NCBI GenBank assembly: GCA_963835825.1
Contig: CAWIGZ010000004.1
Span: 310,001 to 374,000, forward strand
DNA from: JADGRB01 sp963835825
GTDB taxonomy: Bacteria > Myxococcota_A > Polyangia > Fen-1088
DNA: 64,000 nucleotides
Reading direction: 5' to 3'
Made by a program: the position numbers and the translations under genes. Numbering within the stretch: the first letter of the stretch is position 1; every line of letters starts with the position of its first letter. The notes under the pieces were generated by a model that saw only the letters and a list, made by a program, of their open reading frames with translations, made no database searches and was not told the DNA's origin. Shown here one piece after another: positions 8,486 through 18,382 of this stretch.

Positions 8486-9871
8486 GTGGCGACCCGGTTC
8501 GAAGCCTCCGAGGTGCGCGAGGTGCTGCGGATGATCGAGAGCGAGAGCCTCGACGTGCGCACGGTGACCATGGGGATCTCGCTGCGGGACTGCGCCGCCG
8601 AGACGCTGGAGCGGACCTCGGCCCGCATTCACGAAAAGCTGATGCGGGTGGCGGCGCGCCTGGTCCCCACGACGGCGGCCGTGCAGGCCGACTTCGCGGT
8701 GCCGATCACCACCACCCGCCTGTCGGTCACGCCGCTGGCGCTGGTGACCGAGGCCTCGCGGGCGCCGCGGGTGGTGCCGGCGGCGCTGGCCCTCGATCGC
8801 GCGGCGGGCGAGCTGGGGGTCGACTACATCGGCGGCTTCTCGGCGCTGGTCGAAAAGGGGATGACCCCCGGCGACCGGGCGCTCATCGATTCGATCCCCG
8901 AGGCGCTGGCGACGACCACCCGGGTCTGCTCGTCGGTGAACGTGGCCACCACCCGCGCCGGCATCAACGTCGACGCGGTGCTGGAGATGGGGCGCGTCGT
9001 GAAGGCGACGGCCGAGGCGACCGCCGCCGGGGGCGGGATCGGCTGCGCGCGCCTCGTCACCTTCGCCAACATCCCGGACGACAACCCGTTCGTGGCCGGG
9101 GCGCTGCACGGCGTGGGGGAGGGGGAGTGCGTGATCAACGTCGGCTGCTCCGGCCCCGGCGTCGTGCTCTCCGCGCTCAAGCGTCTGCGGATCTCGGGCG
9201 AGCCGTACGATCTGTCGACCGTCGCCGAGACGATCAAGCGGATGGCCTTCAAGGTCGCGCGGGCCGGCGAGCTGGTCGGGCGCGAGGTGGCGCGGCGGCT
9301 CGGCTCGGACGTCCGCTTCGGCGTCGTCGATCTGTCGCTGGCGCCGACCCCGGCGGTGGGCGATTCGGTCGCCGAGATCCTGGAAGAGATGGGCGTCGAC
9401 ATGGCCGGTGCGCCCGGCTCGGTCGCCGCCCTGGCGCTCCTGACGGACGCGGTTAAGAAAGGGGGGGTGATGGCTTCTTCGGCGGTCGGCGGGCTCTCCG
9501 GCGCGTTCATCCCGGTGAGCGAGGACGCCGGGATGGTCGCCGCCGCCCGCGCCGGCGCGCTGTCGCTGGAGCGGCTGGAGAGCCTCTCGGCGGTCTGCTC
9601 GGTGGGGCTCGACATGGTGGCCGTCCCCGGCGACACCTCGGCCGAGACGCTGGCGGCCATCATCGCCGACGAGATCGCCATCGGCGTCTTCAACAACAAG
9701 GCGACCGGCGTCCGCATCATCCCCGTCCCCGGCAAGAAGGCGGGCGAGTCGGTCGTCTACGGCGGGCTCCTCGGTGAGGCGTACGTCCAGTCGGTCGGCC
9801 GCTTCGGCGCCGATCGCTTCGTGCGGCTGGGCGGCCGCATCCCGGCGCCGCTGCAGGCGCTGCGCAACTGA
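8486..9871 (+). CDS. DUF711 / UPF0210 family protein
   Basis: 461 residues, full family length. DUF711 proteins have the ten-stranded barrel fold of pyruvate formate-lyase and anaerobic ribonucleotide reductase but lack the glycyl-radical site; their reaction is unknown. Recognisable segments: VRTVTMGISLRDCA near the N-end, VDYIGGFSALVEKGMTPGD, INVGCSGPGVVLSALKR, FGVVDLSLAPTPAVGDSVAEI and ATGVRIIPVPGKKAGE at the end. The paired ACT protein upstream may be its regulatory subunit. GTG start 7 bases after the ACT stop. Confidence 0.93.
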   Translation: MATRFEASEVREVLRMIESESLDVRTVTMGISLRDCAAETLERTSARIHEKLMRVAARLVPTTAAVQADFAVPITTTRLSVTPLALVTEASRAPRVVPAALALDRAAGELGVDYIGGFSALVEKGMTPGDRALIDSIPEALATTTRVCSSVNVATTRAGINVDAVLEMGRVVKATAEATAAGGGIGCARLVTFANIPDDNPFVAGALHGVGEGECVINVGCSGPGVVLSALKRLRISGEPYDLSTVAETIKRMAFKVARAGELVGREVARRLGSDVRFGVVDLSLAPTPAVGDSVAEILEEMGVDMAGAPGSVAALALLTDAVKKGGVMASSAVGGLSGAFIPVSEDAGMVAAARAGALSLERLESLSAVCSVGLDMVAVPGDTSAETLAAIIADEIAIGVFNNKATGVRIIPVPGKKAGESVVYGGLLGEAYVQSVGRFGADRFVRLGGRIPAPLQALRN

Positions 9872-11689
9872 TGAGGCAACGGGTGCGACAGCCGCGTCTG
9901 CTGGCGTTGGCGCTGCTCGGGTGGGCCGCGTTGAGCGCGGGCCCCGCGCGCGCCGACAAGACGATCGCCGTCACCGTCGAGCCCTGGCGCTTCTACGCCG
10001 GGGCGCCGCCCGCCGGCTGGACGGAACCGAGCTTCGACGATCGCAGCTGGGACGGACCGGCGCTGGGACCATTTTCGCCGCGCCCCTCGAACCCTGCGCC
10101 GCCGGGGCTGGAGACGCCCGGCCCCTCAGCCGGGCCGTCGGGCACGCTTTACGATCTGGTTCCGCGGGCCCCGCTTCTCCTTCGCGGGCGCTTCTCCGTC
10201 GCCGACGCGGCGCACCTCCGGGTCCTCGAGCTGCGCGTGGCGTACAACGACGCGTTCGTCGCCTACGTCAACGGACAGGAGATCGCGCGCCGGGGAATGA
10301 CGCCGAACGGCGGTGCGGCCGCGGCGCCGCACGGTCCGGAGATCGAGCACGTCTTCCTTCCGGTCCCATCGCCGGCCCTTCGGTCGCTGCGCCCGGGCGG
10401 CAACCTCCTGGCGGTCGCCGTCTATGCTTTCCCGGGGCGACCGGTGGAGTTCGCGTCGGCGCCGGCCGTGTCGGTCGAGCTCGCCGCCGCCAGCGGCGTC
10501 CGGATCGTGCGCGGTCCCTACCTGTCGGTGCCCACCGACGATCGGAATGGGGCCGGCGTGCGCTTCAACTGGCAGACCGATCTGCCCGCATCGGGGACGC
10601 TGACCATCACGCGAGACGACGGCAAGACCGCGGCCGCGTCGCCCCGCAGAATTCCCGCCTCCGAGGCCACGACCCGCCAGGCGATCACCGTGGCGGGTCT
10701 CCAGCGCGGCGCGACCTACCGCTATGAGGTCGAGGTCGAAGCCGGCGTCGATCGCGCGCGGGCCGGACCCTTTCGCTTCAAGACGCTCCCCGCGGCGCCC
10801 GCGCCGTTGCGGTTCGCCGTCTACGGTGACATGCGCTATCCCGGCCATGCCGCGCACCGGACGATCGTCGAGGCGCTGGTGCGGGAGGCGCCGGCGCTGA
10901 TCATCAACACCGGCGACCTGACCGACGTCGGCAGCGAAGAGTCCAACTGGCAGAAGGTACTTCGAGATCACCGCGCCGATGGGGGCCATCGCGCCGGTGG
11001 TCCCCGCGCTCGGCAACCACGACGCCGAGCGGCGCGGGGCCGGGGCGCCGCTCACCTGGTCGCTGTTCGGCGTCCCCGCCAAGGGGCCGCCCGGCTGGAC
11101 GTCGCTGGATCTCGGCGGCGTTCACTTCGTCATCCTCTCGACGAACGAGATGCGCAACCCGGCGCAGGTGGCCTGGCTGCGCGACGATCTGGCGCGGGCG
11201 CGCCGTCACCACCCGCGGGCCATCTTCGCCTTCTGCCACGAGGGGCCCTGGTCGCACGGCACCCACGGCGGCGCGCCGGAGATGGCGCGCGACTATGCGC
11301 CGCTGCTGGCGGCGGCCCACGTCGACGTCCTCTTCTCGGGGCACGACCACATCTATGAGCGGGGGGTCGGGACCACGCCCGAGGGAAACCTGACCTACGT
11401 CGTCACCGGCGGCGGCGGCGCGCCGCTCTACAGTCCCACCTGCCACGCTGCCAGCGGGCCGCCCCCCATCGTGCCGCATCCGGTGCCGCCGTGCCCCGCC
11501 AGCGTCGCGGTCCTGACCAACACCTACCACTACATGATGGTCGAGGTGACACCCGAGGGGGTGACGCTCTGCCCGCGCCACCCCGACGGCACCCCGGTCG
11601 AGGCCTGCGTGCACCTGCCGTTGCACGGGCGACACGGTTCCGGCCGGCACGGCTCGGCCGCTCCGGCGACCGCGGCGAGTTCGAATTGA
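9871..11689 (+). CDS. Secreted metallophosphoesterase (purple acid phosphatase-like), frameshifted
   Basis: ATG overlaps the DUF711 stop (TGATG). A signal peptide (LLALALLGWAALSAGPARA) leads to a beta-sandwich segment, an Fn3-like domain (GVRIVRGPYLSVPT to AGPFRFKTLP) and a calcineurin-like domain: AVYGDMR, NTGDLTD, then in the other frame LGNHD, FCHEGPW and FSGHDHIYERG. These are the metal ligands of the family. The frame breaks near 10956 (CAGAAGGTACTTC): removing one G gives WQKYFEITAPMGAIAPVVPA, which joins both halves. Product about 605 residues. Likely periplasmic or extracellular phosphomonoesterase/diesterase. Confidence 0.87.
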
Positions 11690-11713
11690 TCGCGCCGGTC
11701 GCGCACGGGTAGC

Positions 11714-12598
11714 ATGGTCGACGTGCCGGCTCCGAAGCTGAACCCGATCGCACCCGAGGTGCGCGACGGCCGCCACGTGCTCGCCTGGGACGACGTCTCG
11801 TTCGAGGTCGACGCCCGCACCGGCGGGCGGGTGACGGCCCTCCGCCTCGGCGGCCGCAACCTCCTGACCGGCCCGGAGATCGACGCCGGCAACTTCGGCT
11901 CGACCTTCTGGACCAGCCCGCAGAGCGCCTGGGGCTGGCCGCCGGTGCCCGAGGTCGACCACGCCGAGTACCGCGCCTCGATCGAGGACGGCGCCATCGT
12001 GATGCGCAGCGCGCGCAGCGTCAGCCTGGGGGTGGAGATCGAGAAGCGATTCTCCGCCGATCGCGCGCGCGGCGCCGTGCTGTTCGAGTACCGCATCCAC
12101 AACCTGGGAGCGGCGCCGATCCAGACGGCCCCCTGGCAGATCACCCGGGTCGGGCCGGGCGGCCTGACGTTCTATCCCTCGGGCGACGGAGCCTTCCCCC
12201 CTTCGAACCTCGCCGTGCGCGATGCCCTGGGCGCCACCTGGTACGACTACGACAAGGAGTCGATCACCGAGCACCAGAAGCTCTTCGCCGACTGCGGCGA
12301 AGGGTGGCTGGCCCACGTCGACGGCGACGCCCTGTTGGTGAAGATGTTCCGGGCGGTCCCGCGCGCGGCGCACGCGCCGGGCGAGGCGCAGATCGAGATC
12401 TACGCCAGCCCCGCGCACACCTACGTCGAGGTGGAGGCGCAGGGGGCCTACGAAACGGTGGCCCCCGGCGCGGCCCTCACCTGGCAGGTGGTCTGGCTGG
12501 CGCGGCACCTGCCGGCGGAGCTGCCGATCTCCGTCGGGAGCGCGGCGTTGCTGGCGCACGTCCGGGCCCTGGTCGCCGCCGACCTCGCCGCGAGCTAG
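11714..12598 (+). CDS. DUF4380 family protein (mutarotase-like fold)
   Basis: 294 residues, no signal peptide. Features of the aldose-epimerase-like supersandwich: VDARTGGRVTALRLGGRNLL near the start, FGSTFWTSPQSAWGWPPVPE in the centre, and a late HTYVEVEAQGAYETVAPGAAL block. DUF4380 proteins are thought to bind carbohydrates, but no reaction is known. It sits between the phosphoesterase and a phosphopantetheinyl transferase with short gaps, so co-transcription is likely. Confidence 0.8.
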   Translation: MVDVPAPKLNPIAPEVRDGRHVLAWDDVSFEVDARTGGRVTALRLGGRNLLTGPEIDAGNFGSTFWTSPQSAWGWPPVPEVDHAEYRASIEDGAIVMRSARSVSLGVEIEKRFSADRARGAVLFEYRIHNLGAAPIQTAPWQITRVGPGGLTFYPSGDGAFPPSNLAVRDALGATWYDYDKESITEHQKLFADCGEGWLAHVDGDALLVKMFRAVPRAAHAPGEAQIEIYASPAHTYVEVEAQGAYETVAPGAALTWQVVWLARHLPAELPISVGSAALLAHVRALVAADLAAS

Positions 12599-12600
12599 CC

Positions 12601-13290
12601 ATGGCCTTCGAGCGCCGCTTTCGGCTCGAGCTTCCGTTCGGGATCTGCGTGGGGGTCTCCCTGCCGGAGCAGGGCGCGTTCGAGTTGCCGGCCGCGCTTC
12701 ACCCCGCGGAGGCGGCCTTCGCGCGGGCGCTGCCGGAGGCGCGGCGCGCCGGCTGGGTCGGTGGAAGGGTCGCGCTGCGGGGGGCGCTGGCCGCCGTCGG
12801 CGTCGAAGCGCCGGAGGCGATGCTCTCCACGCCCCGCGGCGCGCCCCTGTTGCCGGCCGGCGCCGTCGGATCGGTGAGCCACAAGCGGACCATCGCCGTC
12901 GCGCTGTGCGCGCGCGCGGCCGATCCGCGCGCCACGCTCGGGATCGACGTCGAGGACCTGCGCCCCCTGCGCACCGACATCGCGTCGCGGGTGCTCACCT
13001 CCGACGAGCTGGCGGTGCTCCCCGCCGACAACCCGGCCCGCGACGCCGCCGTGCTGCTGACCTTCTCGGCCAAGGAGGCGATCTACAAGGCGCTCGATCC
13101 CTGGGTGCATCGCTTCGTCGGGTTTCAAGAGGCCTCCCTGGCCCGGGAACCCGACGGCGCGCTCACCGCCCGCCTCGCGCTGACGGGGCGCGAGGGACCG
13201 TTCGCCGTCGAGCTTCACCACGCGTCGCTCGCCGAGGAGCCAGAGGCGCTCCTGGTGGCCGCCCGCGTCCGGGCCAGCGCCCCGCGCTGA
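12601..13290 (+). CDS. 4'-phosphopantetheinyl transferase superfamily protein (EntD-like)
   Basis: 229 residues. These enzymes transfer phosphopantetheine from CoA to a carrier-protein serine. GSVSHKRTIAVAL, GIDVEDLRPL (Mg-binding Asp/Glu) and FSAKEAIYKALDP (the second signature) are all present and correctly spaced for the EntD subgroup. ATG is 2 bases after the DUF4380 stop. No polyketide or peptide synthetase lies in the window, so it may serve fatty-acid or remote secondary-metabolite carriers. Confidence 0.88.
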   Translation: MAFERRFRLELPFGICVGVSLPEQGAFELPAALHPAEAAFARALPEARRAGWVGGRVALRGALAAVGVEAPEAMLSTPRGAPLLPAGAVGSVSHKRTIAVALCARAADPRATLGIDVEDLRPLRTDIASRVLTSDELAVLPADNPARDAAVLLTFSAKEAIYKALDPWVHRFVGFQEASLAREPDGALTARLALTGREGPFAVELHHASLAEEPEALLVAARVRASAPR

Positions 13291-13293
13291 CGG

Positions 13294-13984
13294 TCAGCCC
13301 CGCTTGCGCTCGCGCAGCGCGCGGAACTCCTCGAAGGTCGCGCAGCGCAGGAACCGATTGCTCCGGAGCTCGTGCGCGATCGTCGAGGTGGGCGTGTCGC
13401 CGTAGTCGTGTCCCGGATAGACGCGGGTCTGCTCGGGCAGCCGCGCGAGGCGCTGCAGGCTGTTCCACATCTGCGCGGTGTCGCCGCCGGTGAAGTCGGT
13501 GCGGCCGCAGCCTCCGACGAACAGCACGTCGCCGGTCACCACGTAGCCGTCGGCCAGGTAGCAGGTGCCGCCGACGGTGTGGCCGGGCGTCTCCAGCACG
13601 CGCAGGCCGCGCTTGCCGATGGCGAGCTCCGCGACCTTCGACGGCGTCGATCATCGTGCGCCCGGGTGCGCGCACCGCGGCCGCCTCGCGCGGGTTGACC
13701 ACCACGGCGGCGCCGGTCTTCTCGACCACCAGATCGACCCCCTCGATGTGATCGTTGTGGGTGTGCGTGACCAGCACCGTGCGGACCTTGAGGCCCCGCC
13801 GGCCGGCCTCGTTCAGCAGCCGATCGACCTCCCAGGCCGGGTCGACGATGGCCGCCTCGTGCGTCTCGGGGCAGTAGAGGATCTCGCAGAAGTTCTGCAG
13901 CAGCCCGACCTCCATCTGGATCACCTCGGGCGCCGGCGGCAGACCGGCGGCGTCGTCCGGAGCGGCGCCGGGCTCGTCGCTCAC
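13294..13984 (-). CDS. Metallo-beta-lactamase-fold hydrolase (glyoxalase II-like), frameshifted
   Basis: The first frame (GTG 13984) gives MSDEPGAAPDDAAGLPPAPE.. and the zinc motif THTHNDHIEG; the second frame gives LETPGHTVGGTCYL, TGDVLFVGGCGRTDF and VYPGHDYG. Together they form one protein of about 229 residues of the GloB/persulfide dioxygenase-like class. The frames meet near 13634 (GACCTTCG); dropping one base joins DAVE to VAELAIGKRG. The start overlaps the stop of the upstream beta-propeller gene by 4 bases (GTGA), indicating translational coupling. Confidence 0.85.
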
Positions 13985-16212
13985 TTCGACCCCACGCGGA
14001 CGGTCACCGACGCCGCGCCCACGTTGTCGGCGCTGTCCCAGGCGCGCACCGCGACCGCGTGAGGGCCGGGCGGCAGGACCGGGAGCTTGATGTTGAACGC
14101 CTCGACCAGATCGTCACAGATGCCGTCGGCCGGCGACACGAGCTGCCAGTCGCCGCCGTCGACGGCGTACTCCAGGCTGGTGAGCGGGCTCTGGTCGTCG
14201 TGCGCGCGCCCCGAGACGAACGGGTACTTGGCGACCAGGCCGGCCACCTCCGGCTTGCGGTTGTCGACCAGGATGGGCCCCGAATCGAGGGCGGACTCGA
14301 GGGCCCGATCGCGCGGCTGGGAGCGCTCGTCGCTGGCCACCACCCGCACCACGTACGATCCGTCGGGGAGCCCCTCGGTGTTCCAGTCGAAGTCGGTGCG
14401 GGTGAGCGGCTCGGGGCCCCCGAGAGGCCGCCAGACGGCGTCGTTCTCCTGACGAAACCAGAGCCGGTAGTCGAGCTCGTCGCCGTCGATATTGTCGACC
14501 TTCCAGTGCAGCTTGATGACGGGTGAGTGGCTCCGGGTGGCGGCGGCGGTCGTCGCCGCGCCGCCGAGCGCCGCCAGCGTCCCTCCGGTCGCCGGCGGCG
14601 TCGCCCCGCTGCTCTCACCGACGGAAATCTCGGTCACCCGCGCCCGCTGGTTCTGCGGCAGGTAGGCCAGCGTCACCTCGCCGACGTGCGCGTCGGCGGC
14701 GCCGAGCGTCAGCCGGTACTGCACGTACCGGGCGGCCGGGCTGGCGACCAGTCCCACGCCGCCGTCGCCGGTGGTCCGCGGATGGTCGAGCTGGCTGAAC
14801 GCCGACCAGGTGGCGTCGGGCTTGGCGGTGTTCCCCGACCGGGTCGCCACCCCGAGCTCGTGCGTCCCGTGCCAGCGCATCAGGCCCCAGCGCGCGTGGA
14901 AATCGGCGTCGAGCACGCGCGACAGATAGGTGGCCTGGTTCGGCGGCGCCGGAGTCACCCGGTAAAGGCCGCCCACGTCGCCGGTGCCGACCAGGAAGTT
15001 CTTCCCGGCGCGCAGCAAGGTCAGCGCCTGCCGCTCGGGCAGATCGATCGCCAGCGCCGCCTTGCGATCGGGATCGACGCGATAGACCCGCCCTTCGGTG
15101 CCCGTGCCGACGAACGCCCGCCCCTCTTCGTCGACGGAGAGCGCGGTGAAATATCCGTCGCCGATCGAGAAGATCTGCTCGGTGCGGCCGTCGGGATCGA
15201 TCCGGTAGAGCGCCGCCTTGGCCTTGCGCTGCCCCGGCCGCGGCAGGGCGCCGGCCGAGGCCGGCGAGCCGGTCGGCGAAACGGTGATGCGGGTGCCGCG
15301 CGCCGCGACCGGCCCGGCCGTGAGCGCCGGGGCGGCGTGCTCGAAGTCGTTGACCGCGACGTAGATGGCGTTGCCCGAGCGGGCGATGGCCCGGACCTCC
15401 TCGGCGTCGAAGTCGCCCAGCGCCTCGGCGTGGCCGTCCAGGCCGACCCGAAACAGGATGGCGTTCTCCGACGTCCCGGCGAGGAGGTGCTTGTCGTCGG
15501 CCTGCAGCAGCGACACGACGTGCTTGTCGCCGGAGTCCCAGAGCTCCTTGGCGTGTCCGCCGCGATCGACGGCGAAGATCTTCCCCGGTCCGCCGGTGCC
15601 GGCGTAGACGACGCCGGTCCTGGCGTCGAGCGCCAGCGACCAGACGTGATCGGTGCCGAGGGTGGCGAACGGTCGCACGCCGGCATCGCCCTTTCCGTCG
15701 CCCGCCTTTTCCGCCTTCTTCGGATCCACCGTGAAGAGCTTCCCGCCGGGCGTGGTGCCGGCGACGAGCGTGCCGTCGGGGCGCGCCACCAGCGCCGTCA
15801 CCCAGGCGGCGTCGAGCGTGGCGATGCGGCGGGCCCGGGCCTCGCCGCCGGCCACCTCGACCGCGTAGATGCGACCCTGGTCGCCGGTGCCGAAGTAGGC
15901 CGTCTTGCCGTCGGGCGAGATGGTCGAGCACCAGACGAACGCGGCGTCGAGCGCGACCGGCGACGTCTTCATTCCCGGCACGATTGTCCCGTCGGGGAGG
16001 ATCATGCTGGCCGTCGCTTCCCCTTCCTCGAAGTCCTTGGCGGTCGTCTGGCGGAAGCTCTTGCTGGCTGCCGCGCCGGCGGGGGTCGCCGTCGCCATCA
16101 GGGCGAGCGCCAGCGCCGGGAGCGCCAGCGGCGTGAACAGGGAGCGAAATGCCACCGCCAGGCGCGACGCCGGCGTGGCAGGGGGACGACGAGACGATCG
16201 CATCTGGCGCAT
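13981..16212 (-). CDS. Secreted beta-propeller and Ig-like domain protein
   Basis: 743 residues with a signal peptide (a hydrophobic run LALPALALALMATATPAGA). Residues 60-430 contain repeated blades such as SPDGKTAYFGTGDQGRIYAV, DARTGVVYAGTGGPGKIFAV and EGRAFVGTGTEGRVYRVDPD, each about 40-45 residues, typical of a WD40/PQQ-like propeller. The centre resembles a carbohydrate-binding-like sandwich, and the end (ILVDNRKPEVAGL to NVGAASVTVRVGSK) is a Ig-like repeat. No catalytic motif; binding or scaffolding in the envelope is likely. Its 5' end lies inside the last 115 bases of the S55 peptidase frame, so one of the two ends is probably misread. Confidence 0.78.
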   Translation of the reverse strand: MRQMRSSRRPPATPASRLAVAFRSLFTPLALPALALALMATATPAGAAASKSFRQTTAKDFEEGEATASMILPDGTIVPGMKTSPVALDAAFVWCSTISPDGKTAYFGTGDQGRIYAVEVAGGEARARRIATLDAAWVTALVARPDGTLVAGTTPGGKLFTVDPKKAEKAGDGKGDAGVRPFATLGTDHVWSLALDARTGVVYAGTGGPGKIFAVDRGGHAKELWDSGDKHVVSLLQADDKHLLAGTSENAILFRVGLDGHAEALGDFDAEEVRAIARSGNAIYVAVNDFEHAAPALTAGPVAARGTRITVSPTGSPASAGALPRPGQRKAKAALYRIDPDGRTEQIFSIGDGYFTALSVDEEGRAFVGTGTEGRVYRVDPDRKAALAIDLPERQALTLLRAGKNFLVGTGDVGGLYRVTPAPPNQATYLSRVLDADFHARWGLMRWHGTHELGVATRSGNTAKPDATWSAFSQLDHPRTTGDGGVGLVASPAARYVQYRLTLGAADAHVGEVTLAYLPQNQRARVTEISVGESSGATPPATGGTLAALGGAATTAAATRSHSPVIKLHWKVDNIDGDELDYRLWFRQENDAVWRPLGGPEPLTRTDFDWNTEGLPDGSYVVRVVASDERSQPRDRALESALDSGPILVDNRKPEVAGLVAKYPFVSGRAHDDQSPLTSLEYAVDGGDWQLVSPADGICDDLVEAFNIKLPVLPPGPHAVAVRAWDSADNVGAASVTVRVGSK

Positions 16213-18218
16213 CGGGGGCGTAATTGTACGGGAGGCGGGGATATTCCGCTCAGGGCGCTGAAGTCGGCCGTGCGATCGCCGAGCGCGTCGGTCTGGACGG
16301 CCACGCTCAGCTCCTCTTTTCCGCTGACCAGCTGGCGCGCCGGAAACAGCGTGCGATCGGCGATGTGGTAGGCGCCGGCCCGGTTGGTCTGGTTGCCGGG
16401 GCGGAGCGTGTCGAGCGCCGAATCCGGCAGCCCCGAGATGAGCCGCCCGCGCAGCGAGGCGCCGTCGTCGGGCGTCTGCAGGGTGACGACGATCGACGAC
16501 GCCGAGTACGACTTGCGCATGTTGTCGATGTAGACCGGCAGCGTCTCGGCCTGCGGCATGTCGGGTTTCACCGACGCGCCGGAGGCCACCTCGATCTTCA
16601 GCAACTGGCCGGCGACCGTGCGCGGGATGATCACCGGCACCGTCTCCACGTACTCCGACCCGGCGTAGGGGCGGAGGGTGACGCGCAGGTCGACCGTGTC
16701 GCCGGCGTGCACGTCCCGCGTCGGCAGCGCCACGCTGACGATCTCGGCCACGTCGCGCCGGTACTCGACGCGAACGTCGACGTCCAGGCGATCCAGCGTG
16801 ACCGGCTCGAACGGGTTGAGGAGCAGCTCCCCCATCGCCCGCAGGCCGCGCGACGAGGCGAGCGCGTGGCTCGACACCCCCTCGGGCGAGAAGATCTGAT
16901 CGCGCGTCTCCAGCGGCGCGAACCCCTTGAGGCCGACCTTGGAGGTGACGGTGACGATCATGTCGGTCACGTCGGGCTCGGCGTCGGCGATGGCGTTGCC
17001 GACCACCATCGAGGCCAGCATCGGCGTCAGCCGCCGGTTGCGCGCCACCTCGGCGTGAAAGAGGCGCGGCTCGACGCCGGGGCCGGTCACGCGCACCTCG
17101 ATCGGCAGCATGGTGGTGCGAGCGTCGAGGTCGCCCACGATGCAGGCCGGACGATCCTGAACCAGCGTGCCGACCTCGTTCAGCGGCGACGACATCTTGA
17201 ACGACTGCGAGAGGCTGGGGAGAAAGGCGTGGATCTCGGCGTCGACCATCGGCAAATAGACCTCGCCGATCCCGAACAGCGGATGACCGAAGGCCAGCAC
17301 GTCCGAGCCGTTGACGTAGGTGACGGTGCCGGTGGCGACCGTGCTCATGTCGCCGCGCACCAGCTCGACGCCGATCGCCGAGCCGGGCTCGACGTGGCCG
17401 GCCTTGGGCGGTCCGATGTGACCCCCGCCGCCCGCCTGCAGCGGCACCAGGCCGGTGGGACGCATCTCTTCGGCCAGCTCACCCACGGTGCGGGCCGAGA
17501 AGCCGGAGACCGTGAGCGGCACCGAGGCACGCAGCAGGCGCGGCTCGCCGTAGGCGGGTCCGGGGCCGATCGGCGGCAGGCCCAGTCCACGCGACAGCGC
17601 GTCGGGCGATCCGAATCCGCCGTGGTCCGGCGCCAGGCTGGGCATACCGGCCATGGCCGCCGGAATGTGCAGCGATTCCTGGCCGCTCGCCTGCGCGACG
17701 GCCGAGCCGCCGGGCTTCGTCTGTCCCTGGCCGTTGGTGGGGCCGCCGTCTGCGAAGTATTCGTGACCGACGCGACGCGGACGCCGCCGCTCGGCCAGCA
17801 TCGACTCGATCGGCGTGACGCCGCCGAGCGGCTCCTTGGCGAAGCTCCAGGCGTAGGCCACGGCGCCGACCAGCTTGCCGTCGATGTAGACCGGGCTGCC
17901 GCTCATGCCGGCGACGATGCCGCTGAACTCGACGCGCGGATCCTCGGCGCGGATCAGGATGACGTCCTGCTTGGGCAGGAAGTTGTGCATCACCGCCACC
18001 ACCCGCACCTTGAACGGCTCGGGCTTGGTCCCCTGAAAGACCGTCAGCGCCTGCCCGACCATTCCCGGCTTGACGTCGGAGAGCGGCATGATCGACGGCG
18101 GCGGTCCCGACGGCACGATGGCCCGCAGCCGGACCCCTTTCGCGTTGGCCGCCGACGCAGCAACCGGAAGGGAGAGCGCGAAAAACCCAAGAAACAGGCT
18201 CAACCAGGGGCGATGCAC
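16098..18218 (-). CDS. SpoIVB-type (S55) serine peptidase family protein
   Basis: About 706 residues from GTG 18218, chosen because it starts the signal peptide MHRPWLSLFLGFFALSLPVAASA; the frame is open further upstream without family sequence. The S55 core is clear: IMPLSDVKPGMVGQALTVF, a PDZ-related start, then GIVAGMSGSPVYIDGKLVGA with the catalytic Ser in GMSGSP. A His/Gly/Pro-rich linker interrupts the peptidase domain, followed by DVLAFGHPLFGIGEVYLPM. The last 35 residues (Arg-rich) overlap the next gene and look non-native; the true end may be near 16250 in another frame. Confidence 0.85.
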   Translation of the reverse strand: MHRPWLSLFLGFFALSLPVAASAANAKGVRLRAIVPSGPPPSIMPLSDVKPGMVGQALTVFQGTKPEPFKVRVVAVMHNFLPKQDVILIRAEDPRVEFSGIVAGMSGSPVYIDGKLVGAVAYAWSFAKEPLGGVTPIESMLAERRRPRRVGHEYFADGGPTNGQGQTKPGGSAVAQASGQESLHIPAAMAGMPSLAPDHGGFGSPDALSRGLGLPPIGPGPAYGEPRLLRASVPLTVSGFSARTVGELAEEMRPTGLVPLQAGGGGHIGPPKAGHVEPGSAIGVELVRGDMSTVATGTVTYVNGSDVLAFGHPLFGIGEVYLPMVDAEIHAFLPSLSQSFKMSSPLNEVGTLVQDRPACIVGDLDARTTMLPIEVRVTGPGVEPRLFHAEVARNRRLTPMLASMVVGNAIADAEPDVTDMIVTVTSKVGLKGFAPLETRDQIFSPEGVSSHALASSRGLRAMGELLLNPFEPVTLDRLDVDVRVEYRRDVAEIVSVALPTRDVHAGDTVDLRVTLRPYAGSEYVETVPVIIPRTVAGQLLKIEVASGASVKPDMPQAETLPVYIDNMRKSYSASSIVVTLQTPDDGASLRGRLISGLPDSALDTLRPGNQTNRAGAYHIADRTLFPARQLVSGKEELSVAVQTDALGDRTADFSALSGISPPPVQLRPRCARCDRLVVPLPRRRRAWRWHFAPCSRRWRSRRWRSP

Positions 18219-18382
18219 GAGACTCTCAGGGTAGAGGGCCGATCCGGTCGCGTCAACGCGAGGCCCAGCTTTTTCCCTGAAAACCGTCCTTCGGATGAGC
18301 TGCAAGCGCTCGGAAATGCGACGCTTGGGGCCAAGCTCGTCCCGCCTTGACACCTGCCGCCGCTGCTGCCCATCATCGAGAC

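Noticed and set aside
12601..13290. Biosynthetic gene cluster around the phosphopantetheinyl transferase
   Set aside because: No polyketide synthase, peptide synthetase or carrier protein gene lies in the window.
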